From Microcoleus sp. FACHB-672 (GTDB lineage Bacteria > Cyanobacteriota > Cyanobacteriia > Cyanobacteriales > Oscillatoriaceae): a DNA stretch of 64,000 nt. Numbering within the stretch: position 1 is the stretch's first letter; every line of letters begins with the position of its first letter. Of this stretch, positions 1 through 7,974 are shown piece after piece. The position numbers were made by a program, and so were the translations under genes. The notes under the pieces were generated by a model. That model saw nothing but the letters and a program-made list of their open reading frames with translations, was not told where the DNA came from and searched no databases. Location: NCBI RefSeq assembly GCF_014695725.1, contig NZ_JACJOU010000020.1, forward strand, positions 62,001-126,000, given 5' to 3'.

Positions 1-44
1 GCAGCCACCCTAAATCTGTCTGGTCGAGCGCGAGCTTAAGCTTT

Positions 45-341
45 CTATTTTAATGACTGCCGGCTGTCAAGTACAGCTTGCCGAAAGCCTAGCACAACCA
101 AGATATTTGACAGAGTTAAGAACACTTCCGCAGCGCCATGTAACCAATCTATATTTGCTAAAGACTCGTTATAGGCAACTTTGGCGTAAATGCCGGCGGG
201 AATGGTAACGGCAACAAAAACCAAAGTCATGTAAAACCCGATCAGCGCCAGCCGGGGCATCTGCCCTGAACGGGTGACAAACCACAAGAATCCCAGGTAA
301 GGAAACAAGGACACAGCAAACAGAGTTTCTTTAGAAATCAT
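45..341 (-). CDS. DUF3593 membrane protein
   Basis: A 98-residue, largely hydrophobic protein. Hydrophobic stretches lie at about residues 5-22, 30-50 and 68-88, so I read three membrane segments. The motif SLFPYLGFLWF near the N-terminus and the segment DWLHGAAEVFLTLSN match my memory of the cyanobacterial/plastid DUF3593 family, whose function is unknown. Its start codon overlaps the stop of the upstream DUF2499 gene by four bases (ATGA), so the two are translationally coupled. The pairing of DUF2499 and DUF3593 is itself typical of cyanobacteria and suggests a shared membrane role. Length and reading frame look intact. Confidence 0.85.
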   Translation of the reverse strand: MISKETLFAVSLFPYLGFLWFVTRSGQMPRLALIGFYMTLVFVAVTIPAGIYAKVAYNESLANIDWLHGAAEVFLTLSNILVVLGFRQAVLDSRQSLK

Positions 342-721
342 GCCTCGAAATCCTTTGGTGTGGTAGAAGGGCGAGAACCCTTTTCGCCTTCAAGTTGCTG
401 TTGATTGCCGGCAGAGTCTCTTGTACGCCAAATTAACCAGCCGGCGATGCAAAGGGTGCAGTTATTCACCACTGTCATGGCAGCTTGCAGGGTGACAAGC
501 CATTCTAAGGATGCTGGGTTGTCAAAAAAGTGCCAAGTACAGGCGCACATGGCGCTAATTAATGCCGGCAGCATCGCTAAAGACAGCGCCCACCAAGCCC
601 GGTTGCCAGTAACTTCGCCATACGTCCAAATTAGCCAAATGGCTGCAATCCACTCAATGACACTGGAAACGTGAATAATCCAAGTGGGAATCGAAAGCGC
701 GTGCATAAAAATAACGGACAC
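338..721 (-). CDS. DUF2499 (Ycf49-like) membrane protein
   Basis: A 127-residue protein with the segment SIPTWIIHVSSVIEWI near the N-terminus, the signature I associate with DUF2499, related to the plastid reading frame Ycf49. There are about three hydrophobic segments, and a conserved-looking ACTWHFFDN motif in the middle. The last 25 residues are polar and probably disordered. The true start may be the Met at base 706 (MHALSIP), because homologues tend to begin there; the five extra residues are uncertain. It overlaps the downstream DUF3593 gene by four bases, forming a two-gene operon. Function is unknown; a thylakoid or envelope membrane location is inferred. Confidence 0.85.
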   Translation of the reverse strand: MSVIFMHALSIPTWIIHVSSVIEWIAAIWLIWTYGEVTGNRAWWALSLAMLPALISAMCACTWHFFDNPASLEWLVTLQAAMTVVNNCTLCIAGWLIWRTRDSAGNQQQLEGEKGSRPSTTPKDFEA

Positions 722-834
722 AGAAGATTTTGTTTATGCTACCCCGATTAATTGTTGAAGCGTTGTCTTTTGAAGTTTGCTGTCAACTGCTGCCCTAAAC
801 TGAATTGGAGGGGCGAACACAGCTAGGAAGTGAA

Positions 835-1887
835 ATGGGGCAGATTCAAGCAGTATGTAGCGGATATTATGGCAAAGGCAACGGCGGTGACGAAGCGTTG
901 CTGGCTTCGCTGTTGCAAATGTTACCGGCTGACGTGACGCCGGTTGTTCTTTCTGGCAACCCAGCTGAAACCCGTGAACGCTATGGGGTGGCAGCCGTGG
1001 ATCGGATGAATGCCCGATTGGTATTTGCAGCACTGCGCCAGTCTGATGTATTTATCTGGGGCGGAGGCAGTTTAATTCAAGATGTTACCAGCGCCCTCAG
1101 TCCAGTTTATTATGCCGGCTTGATGGGATTAGCGCAGCGCTTGGGTTTGAAAACCATTGCTTGGGCGCAGGGCGTTGGCCCCTTGAAGCGTCCCTTAACT
1201 CGCCAAATGGCAAAACGAGCCTTTGCCGGCTGCACAGTCGTCAGCGTGCGAGATCGCGCCTCTGCCGGCCTGCTCTTAGACTGGGATATTCCTTGCTCTA
1301 TGGCACCCGATCCCGTCTGGGCGCTAGATTCGATGCCCGTGCCCGGTTTGTGGGATTTACCGGCCCCTAGAGTCGCTATAACGCTGCGATCGCATCCCCA
1401 ACTCACCCCCGCACGATTGCAAATTCTCACTCGCGCCCTGATAGACTTCCAGAAAGCAACCCAAACTTGTATTCTCCTGATTCCATTTCAGGCTTCTCAA
1501 GATTTGGCAATCGCTGAATTGATTCAGCCGCAATTAGCCGGCCCTTCTCATATTCTCAGACTAGAAGACCCCAAACAATTAAAAGGCGTGTTTCGGGGAG
1601 TAGAAATGGCAATCGGAATGCGCCTTCACAGTTTAATCATGGCGGCTGCCGAAGAGTGCCGGTGTTTTGCCCTTAGTTATGACCCCAAAGTAACTCAGCT
1701 AATGGCAGAACTGGAAATGCCGGGATGGGAATTATCCCAAATGCCTGAAGACGCCACAATCATTAGCAAGCGTTGGATAGAAGAATATGCCAATGGCGAT
1801 CCCCTTTCACCAGGGCAGATTCAATCTTTGGTTGATCGCGCGTTAATTCACCAAGAAGTTTTGAAAGATGCGTTTCAGTATTTTTAA
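835..1887 (+). CDS. csaB: Polysaccharide pyruvyl transferase CsaB-like
   Basis: The CsaB family transfers pyruvate from phosphoenolpyruvate to sugars of cell-wall or S-layer-anchoring polysaccharides. From the ATG at 835 the protein is 350 residues. It shows the N-terminal GKGNGGDEALL motif (13-23), a GGGSL turn (76-80) and the C-terminal GMRLHSLIMAA motif (261-271) followed by SYDPKV (281-286), all typical of the family. I chose the ATG at 835 because AGGAAG lies at 825-830; an in-frame TTG at 805 would add ten residues but has no better ribosome site. The gene stands alone and is divergent from the DUF2499 operon, so its promoter lies in 722-834. Confidence 0.88.
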   Translation: MGQIQAVCSGYYGKGNGGDEALLASLLQMLPADVTPVVLSGNPAETRERYGVAAVDRMNARLVFAALRQSDVFIWGGGSLIQDVTSALSPVYYAGLMGLAQRLGLKTIAWAQGVGPLKRPLTRQMAKRAFAGCTVVSVRDRASAGLLLDWDIPCSMAPDPVWALDSMPVPGLWDLPAPRVAITLRSHPQLTPARLQILTRALIDFQKATQTCILLIPFQASQDLAIAELIQPQLAGPSHILRLEDPKQLKGVFRGVEMAIGMRLHSLIMAAAEECRCFALSYDPKVTQLMAELEMPGWELSQMPEDATIISKRWIEEYANGDPLSPGQIQSLVDRALIHQEVLKDAFQYF

Positions 1888-2026
1888 ACCACAAATGGGG
1901 GAAGTTAATCAATTTTTTAGAATCGTGCCGGCACTTAGAATTTCCCCTCTATAAGCGGGACAACTCCAAATTAAACTTTTTCTAGAGACAGATTCTCAGC
2001 CGTTCTTCTATCAATAAAAGGATATT

Positions 2027-2224
2027 TATAGCAATTCTCAATTGTATTCAAGCAAGGGTTTCAAATCCTAATTTAGAATCAACTTCATGGTATTGACGCC
2101 CAGCAGATCAACCCTTTTGGAGGGGGTTTGGGGGACGCAACCGTCCACCAATCGGGGGTTTGGGGGATTCCCCCCAATGCCTTTCTGGCTTTTCCAGTCT
2201 TTCATCCAATTGAGAACCCCTATA
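2027..2224. mobile_element. MITE-like element, copy 1
   Basis: The element is bounded by TATAGCAATTCTCAATTG (2027-2044) and CAATTGAGAACCCCTATA (2207-2224), which are imperfect inverted repeats of each other. The inside is non-coding and has G-run/C-run hairpins. Bases 2091-2224 are almost identical to 2260-2394 in the next copy. TA-bounded ends with such inverted repeats are what non-autonomous derivatives of IS630/Tc1-type transposons look like; that family assignment is an inference, since no transposase is present here. Confidence 0.6.
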
Positions 2225-2394
2225 TAGCAGTTCTCACTTATAAGAGACTCAGCTCAAAATATTGATACCCAGCAGATCAACCCTTTTGGAGGGGGTTTGG
2301 GGGACGCAACCGTCACCCAATCGGGGGTTTGGGGGGAACCCCCCCAATGCCTTTCTGGCTTTTCCAATCTTTCATCCAATTGAGAACCCCTATA
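2223..2394. mobile_element. MITE-like element, copy 2
   Basis: The second copy begins with TATAGCAGTTCTCACTTA (2223-2240) and ends with CAATTGAGAACCCCTATA (2377-2394). It shares the TA at 2223-2224 with copy 1, so the two elements abut head to tail. The left 50 bases differ from copy 1, while the right 135 bases are about 95 percent identical by eye. The pair fills most of the 585-base gap between csaB and grxC; no gene is visible in the rest of that gap. Confidence 0.6.
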
Positions 2395-2472
2395 CTTTTA
2401 AAATACATTTCCTTGCCTGACGAGCAATGATCTAGGCTATAGATAGTTCACTTACAATCTACCCTTTGAAAA

Positions 2473-2790
2473 ATGCTAGATTTTCTTAACCCTATCCTTA
2501 ACCGGCATCCAGAACGCATAAAAGCCAATGTAGAAATCTACACTTGGCAAACCTGCCCCTTTTGCATTCGCGCAAAACTATTACTTTGGTGGAAAGGCGT
2601 TAATTACACCGAATACAAAATTGATGGAGATGGGGCAGCGCGAGTTAAAATGGCTGAACGCGCGGATGGACGGCGCAGCGTGCCGCAAATTTTCATCAAC
2701 AACCAGCACATTGGTGGCTGTGATGATCTTTATCAGTTGGATAGCCAGGGACAGTTAGAACCCCTGCTGAGTCAGCAACCGGCTGTTTAG
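2473..2790 (+). CDS. grxC: Glutaredoxin 3
   Basis: A small thiol-disulfide oxidoreductase that uses glutathione to reduce protein disulfides and mixed disulfides in the cytoplasm. The 105-residue protein has the dithiol active site CPFC (28-31), the cis-proline segment SVPQIF (69-74) and the glutathione-binding GGCDDL (81-86). The extra Cys in GGC is usual in cyanobacterial GrxC. The first 18 residues precede the first beta strand and could be an N-terminal extension, but no better internal start is present. It is followed 60 bases later by tadA in the same direction; no terminator is visible between them, so co-transcription is possible. Confidence 0.93.
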   Translation: MLDFLNPILNRHPERIKANVEIYTWQTCPFCIRAKLLLWWKGVNYTEYKIDGDGAARVKMAERADGRRSVPQIFINNQHIGGCDDLYQLDSQGQLEPLLSQQPAV

Positions 2791-2850
2791 AAATAAAAGT
2801 TACCCGCCTTCACCGGCATTGTTTGGGCAGCCCCAAAATTCAAGTCTGAG

Positions 2851-3339
2851 ATGCTAATTGATGAGCCAACCTATCAGATTCACCGGCACTGGATGAGTCG
2901 TGCCTTAGAACTTGCACAAGCTGCCGGAGATGCTGGCGAAGTGCCGGTGGGGGCGTTAATTGTTGACAATGCCGGCAAATTAATTGCAGAAGCGCAAAAC
3001 CGTAAAGAGCGAGATAAAGATCCCACTGCTCATGCTGAAATTCTTGCCTTACGGGCAGCCGGCCAATTTTTGCAAACTTGGCACCTGAATGATTGCACAC
3101 TTTACGTCACTCTTGAACCCTGCCCGATGTGTGCCGGTGCGATTGTTCATGCAAGGTTAAATCTTCTCGTTTATGGTGCCGACGACGCAAAAACCGGCGC
3201 CATCCGAACCGTGGCGAATATTCCCGACAGTGCCACTTCTAATCATCGCTTGCCCGTGCTTGCCGGCATTTTAGAATCTGCTTGCCGGCAGCAGTTGCAA
3301 TCTTGGTTTGCCCATCGCCGGCAGCAAGCGAAAGAGTGA
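2851..3339 (+). CDS. tadA: tRNA-specific adenosine deaminase TadA
   Basis: Deaminates A34 to inosine in the anticodon of tRNA-Arg(ACG). The 162-residue protein has the zinc-dependent cytidine-deaminase fold signature: HAE at 61-63 (zinc His and catalytic Glu) and PCPMC at 90-94 (the two zinc Cys). The segment EVPVGALIV (30-38) is also typical. Length is normal for the family. The ATG at 2851 is taken as the start; translation from the Met at residue 15 is conceivable, since homologues often begin close to HRHWMxRAL. Downstream is the convergent CheR-like gene, with only 25 bases between stop codons. Confidence 0.94.
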   Translation: MLIDEPTYQIHRHWMSRALELAQAAGDAGEVPVGALIVDNAGKLIAEAQNRKERDKDPTAHAEILALRAAGQFLQTWHLNDCTLYVTLEPCPMCAGAIVHARLNLLVYGADDAKTGAIRTVANIPDSATSNHRLPVLAGILESACRQQLQSWFAHRRQQAKE

Positions 3340-3364
3340 AGGAAACTGAGCGGTATAAATAATT

Positions 3365-4291
3365 TTACAATTCTCCGGGTCTCCTCTGTTGAAATGCTTC
3401 AATTAATTGGCGAGCTGAATAAGTTGTTGAAACCTTCTTATAAATTCGGTTTTGCTGGCTGACTCCAGAGAAGAAAACATTATCAATGCCAGTGTTTGGT
3501 CTTTCTTTATTGCCTAAGACCAAAATTCCCTTATTTTTTAACCCAAAATGAAAGCGATATAAAACTCGATTTTGCCCACTCACGTTAAAATACATCAAAG
3601 TATTGCGGCACACCAATAAATCTACTTGAGAAATAGGAGCGTTCTCAAGCAAGCTGCTCTGGGCAAAGACGATTGGATGCCGAAACTCCTTGCGAAAGAT
3701 ATAACTTTGATTAATTTCTTCAAAGTATCGTTCTTGGAAAACCGGGGGAACACCCACCATTTGATTTTGAGAGTATTTGCCCTGACGAGCAAGGTAAAGA
3801 GCTTCTGGATCGATATCCGTTCCATAAATCCGAACTTGCCGGTTAAATTGCTCGACTCCCAAGGCTTCAATGAGTAGAATTGCTAGAGTATAAGTTTCTT
3901 CTCCAGATGCACACCCAGCACTCCAGACTTTAATCAACTCATCAGATTTTTGATTGGCAATAATGTGCGGAATAACGTCGGTCGTGATGTGATCCCAAGT
4001 CTCAGCATCTCTGAAAAAACAAGTATGATTAATGGGGATAAACTTCAACAAAGCTGTTGATTCTTCTGAATGCGCTTTTAGGTATTTGATATAATCTTTA
4101 TAGCTTGATAGGGCAAGTGATTTCATTCGCTGCCCGACTCGGCGCATCAAGTTCGCTCGTTTATAATACGTGAAGTTAAATCCGTATTCTTCCCAAAAGT
4201 AGTTCAAAAAAGTTTCAAAAGCTTCTCCGTCTTCAAAGGGCAGTTCATTGCTATTTTCTGGTAGATTTAACGTTGGAGTGTTTGAAATCAT
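3365..4291 (-). CDS. CheR-type protein methyltransferase
   Basis: A 308-residue S-adenosylmethionine-dependent methyltransferase of the CheR family, which methylates glutamates of chemoreceptors. The N-terminal helical domain (about 20-85) is followed by the CheR signature N88-H-T-C-F-F-R-D95, the SAM motif AGCASGEE (near 126-132), the acidic loop GTDIDPEAL (157-165) and DLLVCRNTLMYF (224-235). No other che gene is nearby, so its substrate may be a non-classical sensor. The upstream region holds a perfect 41-base palindrome and, about 390 bases upstream, a GTA-N8-TAC site followed by TATAAT on this strand, suggesting a long leader and Crp-type control. Confidence 0.88.
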   Translation of the reverse strand: MISNTPTLNLPENSNELPFEDGEAFETFLNYFWEEYGFNFTYYKRANLMRRVGQRMKSLALSSYKDYIKYLKAHSEESTALLKFIPINHTCFFRDAETWDHITTDVIPHIIANQKSDELIKVWSAGCASGEETYTLAILLIEALGVEQFNRQVRIYGTDIDPEALYLARQGKYSQNQMVGVPPVFQERYFEEINQSYIFRKEFRHPIVFAQSSLLENAPISQVDLLVCRNTLMYFNVSGQNRVLYRFHFGLKNKGILVLGNKERPNTGIDNVFFSGVSQQNRIYKKVSTTYSARQLIEAFQQRRPGEL

Positions 4292-4331
4292 CGTTTTTGA
4301 ACTTATTTAATAAATATTGACTCAATATCGT

Positions 4332-4372
4332 TGAAAAATTATATTTTTCTCAGAGAAAAATATAATTTTTCA
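4332..4372. repeat. Perfect 20-bp palindrome upstream of cheR-like gene
   Basis: Bases 4332-4351 and 4353-4372 are exact inverted repeats around a single central A; the arms are A/T-rich. It lies 41-81 bases upstream of the start codon of the CheR-like gene (start at 4291). Because there is no loop, the RNA could only fold with a few unpaired bases at the tip. It may be an operator for a dimeric regulator or a leader hairpin; the sequence alone does not decide. Confidence 0.7.
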
Positions 4373-4676
4373 AATAGTTATGTAACTTTTGCTGACAAAG
4401 CATTGCTATAAATCCTATATTTTTGACGATTCTGTGATTGAAAAACTTTAAAAAATTGCTACAATCATCACAATCCTCTCACCTTTTCCTCCAAATATTT
4501 GACGGAAAATCTGGGAATTAGACTTTAACCAAGGGGTAAGACCCCCTTAACCTCGATATAGGAACTAATGATTGAAAAATTGTATGAGTTGAGGAATCGC
4601 ACCGGCAGCGAACAACACTGTTAAACCTGATTGCTGATCTTCCTTAAAGAATAATTATAACCCGCCTCAAAATTCT

Positions 4677-4690
4677 GTACGAAAACGTAC
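4677..4690 (-). promoter_or_regulatory. NtcA/Crp-type palindrome GTACG-N4-CGTAC
   Basis: GTACGAAAACGTAC fits the NtcA consensus GTA-N8-TAC and has longer palindromic arms (GTACG/CGTAC). On the minus strand it is followed 17 bases later by TATAAT, oriented toward the CheR-like gene. The rest of 4373-4755 holds a G/C hairpin at about 4531-4548 and no gene. The same 16-base block with one mismatch recurs at 7661-7676. Confidence 0.5.
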
Positions 4691-4755
4691 TTAAAAATAT
4701 ATGAGTTTATCAGCGTGTGCCACTCATTGAAATCGGCACATTGAATCGTGAAAAG

Positions 4756-5169
4756 TTACCGAGTGCCACAGAGCCGGTACAGGAGATTCATTAACTGCTG
4801 TCCATCTTCCAGGTAAGTCACATACTCACGTTCGCCAAGCTGAATATCTTTGCCTTCGAGATCAGCACCGTAGTGCTCAGCGATAATCACAATCGGCGTA
4901 TCTTTAGGAAGACCCGTGCTTTGGCAGATATACAGACCTAAATTTACGCTCTCCTCAATCGACAGATCCATCTGATTGATCAAAAGTAGGTCAGGATATT
5001 CGCTTCTGCCACGGATACGGTCGATCGCGTCTTCTGCATCTAGCACCACAATCGTACGGTAACCTTTGCTAGTGAGATTATGCTTTAGCAGTGGCCGTGT
5101 CTCGTCATCTGGCTCAAGCAGCAGGATAGTTGGCGGTGCATTTCGTTCCTCTTTCATGAGGTTAGACAT
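4756..5169 (-). CDS. Degenerate response-regulator receiver protein
   Basis: A stand-alone receiver domain of 137 residues. The first strand ends in LLLEPDD (17-22), keeping the acidic pair that binds magnesium. At the position of the phosphorylated Asp it has Asn (PDLLLINQMD, Asn65), and the usual Lys near the end (YLxKP) is replaced by Glu (TYLED). It therefore probably cannot be phosphorylated in the normal way and may act as a pseudo-receiver that binds a partner. It starts two bases after the stop of the Crp/Fnr gene, so the pair is co-transcribed and likely works together. No output domain is present. Confidence 0.8.
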   Translation of the reverse strand: MSNLMKEERNAPPTILLLEPDDETRPLLKHNLTSKGYRTIVVLDAEDAIDRIRGRSEYPDLLLINQMDLSIEESVNLGLYICQSTGLPKDTPIVIIAEHYGADLEGKDIQLGEREYVTYLEDGQQLMNLLYRLCGTR

Positions 5170-5171
5170 TC

Positions 5172-5870
5172 CTACTTTGCTCCTAGCAAGCGATTATATT
5201 CATCCCCGACAGTCTTAAAACACTCACAGGCTGCTGCTTCTAGTCCCTGTTGGTCGATAATGTGGACGCGCCCCCGGCTGTAGTGGATGAGACTCTTTTC
5301 TTGGAACTTTTGCGCGGCTTGGGTGACACCGGCACGGCGCACGCCCAGCATATGGCCAAGGAACTCCTGTGTCAGCAACAGCTCGTCCGATTCCATCCGG
5401 GTTTGAGACTCCAGCAGCCAACGTCCAAAGCGTTGTTCCAAAACGTGAAGCCGGTTGCAGGCGGTTGTTTGCGATATCTGCGCGATTAGCGCTTGGGTAA
5501 AACGCAGCAATAAATCCCGCACTTCCTTATTGTGATCAAACAGATCCAGCAGCACCGACGCATCTGTCTTCAGCCCCGTGCCAGCAATTTGCACGATATA
5601 TTCCGTCTGCGTGGTTTCGCTGCCCCCCATAAAGGCGTTGACACCCAGCATTTCTCGATTGCCAATGACACCCGTCTCAGCGGTAGAACCGTCTTTCATG
5701 GTGATGGTGATGGAAATCAGGCAATCCAGGGGAAAATAGACATCGTGGATCGTTTCGCCCGGAAGGTGGAGGATCTTGCCCCGCTCTAGGGAGACAAGCT
5801 TTAAATGGGGAGCGAGTTTCTCGGATACTTCACGAGGCAAGGCAGTAAGCAGCCGATTGTGGACTTTCAT
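5172..5870 (-). CDS. Crp/Fnr family transcriptional regulator
   Basis: A 232-residue protein with an N-terminal cyclic-nucleotide-binding-like beta barrel (about 20-140), a dimerisation helix (about 110-150) and a C-terminal winged helix (about 150-215). The effector pocket lacks the clear RxAT-type phosphate cassette of true cAMP receptors, so the ligand is unknown. The putative recognition helix reads VRRAGVTQAAQKF, unlike that of NtcA. This type is frequent in cyanobacteria and proteobacteria as a stress or redox regulator. The receiver gene follows after two bases, forming a two-gene operon. A PAS-containing Crp protein is encoded just upstream on the same strand. Confidence 0.88.
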   Translation of the reverse strand: MKVHNRLLTALPREVSEKLAPHLKLVSLERGKILHLPGETIHDVYFPLDCLISITITMKDGSTAETGVIGNREMLGVNAFMGGSETTQTEYIVQIAGTGLKTDASVLLDLFDHNKEVRDLLLRFTQALIAQISQTTACNRLHVLEQRFGRWLLESQTRMESDELLLTQEFLGHMLGVRRAGVTQAAQKFQEKSLIHYSRGRVHIIDQQGLEAAACECFKTVGDEYNRLLGAK

Positions 5871-6189
5871 AAGGATATTTTTAAACTGCTAGATCAAAAC
5901 CTACCTTTTAGAGCTTATCTAAAAAAGAAGCAAAATCTCGCAGACAAATACAGCCTTTTTCCTGCCGGTGAAATCCCCACATTGTGGAAGGGGCAGATTG
6001 AGTCATTATCCCAGCTTCCCAATGAATAAGCTATCTATCAAAGGGTGCCTTTAGAAATGCTGTGGTGCGGCAGTTTGCAAACCACGATGGGAGATTCATT
6101 TGCCGGCTTTTCACGATTGTAAAAAGGGCAAATAGAAGATTTGTAAAAATCAGATGCTCCCATTTATTCGCGGTTTTATCCTTTCAAAT

Positions 6190-7350
6190 TTATCCTTTCA
6201 AAATTAAGTGATGTTGAGAGTCTATCCTCAGCTTCTTTTGCTGCTGGAGTATGCTGACTAACCGGGTGACGGTGACTCTGGTTGTGCAGCAGGCAGTGGC
6301 TAACTCTTCATGGGTGAGACGAACGCTTAGCCGAGTGCCATCCGCCACAGGTTCCCCAACTTCCTGTTTTAACAGCTGTAATAAGCTGTAAAGGCGATCT
6401 GCCACGCGTATTTGTCCGTAAACTGTTAGCAGCAATTCCGTTTGTCTAAGCCGGCGACTAATTTGTGGCAAAAGGCGGTGTCTGAGAGTAGCAGAAGACT
6501 CGAAATCAGCGACGGGAATGCTGCATAGCTCAGTATCACTGAGGGCAGTTGCCGCATAAAGTGGCAAGGCAGTCAAGCTAGGGCCAAAAGGAGCCTCAGC
6601 ACCCGCTAAGCCAACCAAAACTTCTTGACCGTTATCGGAAAATGTGGTTAATTTCACCAGTCCTGAACGCACTTGCCAAATGATCTGAGGGTTAAGGGGA
6701 ATGGCTTCTCCTTTGTAATAAACCCGCACAGGATAGTTCAGCTCGGCATTACTGTCAGATTGTTCTGGGGTTTTGGCTAGGCTCTCATCCTTGTGCCGGC
6801 ATAGCAACCAGCGCAGGGTCAGGGGTTCGTCAATTGCGGGCCGGCTACCTTCAACGACAGCGCTGACTCTAAAAGCAATATCGTGACGTGGCTGCAAATC
6901 TAGCTGGCACTGCTGTTTCCAGGGGCTTTGCTGAAACTGCTGCAACTGAGTTTGAAATTGTTTGCGCGTTTGGGGCGCGATAAATGCCGTCAGAGACTGA
7001 CCGATCACTAGGTTTTGCGGAAGGTTGAGCAATTCGGCAGCTGCCCGATTGGTTTCCTGAATAATTCCTGTTGCATCGGTTAGCAGGCAAGGATCGGGGA
7101 TAAACTCCAGCAATTCTTGATATCGCCGGCGTTCGGCTTTTGCAGTCTGGTCAGCTAATAATAACTGCTCATTCTGGTGGTACAGCATTTTTGCGGCCAA
7201 CTGAAGCCGTTCAGAGACAATACCGAGTTCTTTCAGCGCAGAGGGCAGCAGTGCCTCCGGTACTGCTGCAGAAGTATTGAGTCCTTGATACAGGTTTGCT
7301 AAGCGATCAGAGATGACTTTAACCTGTTGTGTAAAGACTTTTGTATTCAT
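6190..7350 (-). CDS. PAS-Crp fusion regulator with NtcA-like HTH
   Basis: A 386-residue regulator with three parts: a helical, probably coiled-coil N-terminus (1-75), a PAS domain (about 77-185, LEFIPDPCLLTDATG onward), and a Crp-type barrel plus winged helix (about 205-386). The DNA-binding segment contains TTRVTVTRLVSIL, very close to the STRVTVTRLLGDL I recall for the NtcA recognition helix. A PAS sensor ahead of a Crp module is not the usual NtcA layout (NtcA is about 220 residues and has no PAS). A GTA-N8-TAC site with properly spaced TAN3T boxes lies upstream on this strand, so autoregulation or NtcA control is plausible. A sensor for light, redox or a small ligand feeding an NtcA-like regulon is an inference. 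Confidence 0.8.
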   Translation of the reverse strand: MNTKVFTQQVKVISDRLANLYQGLNTSAAVPEALLPSALKELGIVSERLQLAAKMLYHQNEQLLLADQTAKAERRRYQELLEFIPDPCLLTDATGIIQETNRAAAELLNLPQNLVIGQSLTAFIAPQTRKQFQTQLQQFQQSPWKQQCQLDLQPRHDIAFRVSAVVEGSRPAIDEPLTLRWLLCRHKDESLAKTPEQSDSNAELNYPVRVYYKGEAIPLNPQIIWQVRSGLVKLTTFSDNGQEVLVGLAGAEAPFGPSLTALPLYAATALSDTELCSIPVADFESSATLRHRLLPQISRRLRQTELLLTVYGQIRVADRLYSLLQLLKQEVGEPVADGTRLSVRLTHEELATACCTTRVTVTRLVSILQQQKKLRIDSQHHLILKG

Positions 7351-7974
7351 GTTGTAGACACCCCTAGAAGGTACGGGCTTGGCTGAGCGACGGTTTCGAT
7401 TAACTTATTCATATCGGAGAATTTTGCTTGATGCCGGCAGCTCCCAACGACAAAACATGGATGCGCTCGTTTTGCTCTGGGTAGGCCGGTAAACTAATGG
7501 CTGGAGATTATGAGTTGTTGCGCGTTCTCAAAAGTTTTAACCTGGCTCATCTGTCAGTCATTATCTTTATCAGGAATATCTTTCAATACAAAAACATTGC
7601 TAAATTCAGGCTGACTGCTAAACTAAGATTCAGTATAGTATTTGCCGGCCTTCGGAGTCAGTACGAAACCGTACTTTACTGGGGATGAATTAAGGAAATC
7701 TAACTCAGCAAAGGATTAAACCAGTCAATTCGAGCTGAATGCTGATTCTCGTGGCAATCTTTGCAGCCCAATTCTATCTAAAGATTTACGTCACGGGAAA
7801 TAGGGTTAATTTTTAAATAGAAAGCACTTTTTCAACTTTAGAATAAGCCCCTGAATCACGTTCCTTGGGTCGTTGAGTTTTAAGTGCTTGGAGGTTAGGT
7901 GATGCTCATTTTACGCATAACCGGCATCTTTCTGGCACAATAAGCTTGAGAATAAAATTTTATCTAGCTTAGCG
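7351..7974. other. Intergenic region between divergent genes
   Basis: No gene is supportable in these 624 bases. The region holds the promoter of the PAS-Crp gene (site at 7632-7674) and presumably that of the binding-protein gene at 7975. A 63-codon reading frame at 7497-7688 has no ribosome site and ordinary non-coding composition, and it crosses the regulatory site. Confidence 0.6.
7632..7674 (-). promoter_or_regulatory. NtcA-type promoter upstream of PAS-Crp gene
   Basis: Bases 7661-7674 read GTACGAAACCGTAC, a GTA-N8-TAC palindrome. On the minus strand TAC is followed by 20 bases and then TACTAT (7640-7635), or by 23 bases and TATACT (7637-7632). Both fit the known NtcA-activated arrangement of GTA-N8-TAC, 20-24 bases, TAN3T. 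The predicted transcript would start near 7625 and have a leader of about 275 bases before the PAS-Crp start codon. Confidence 0.55.
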
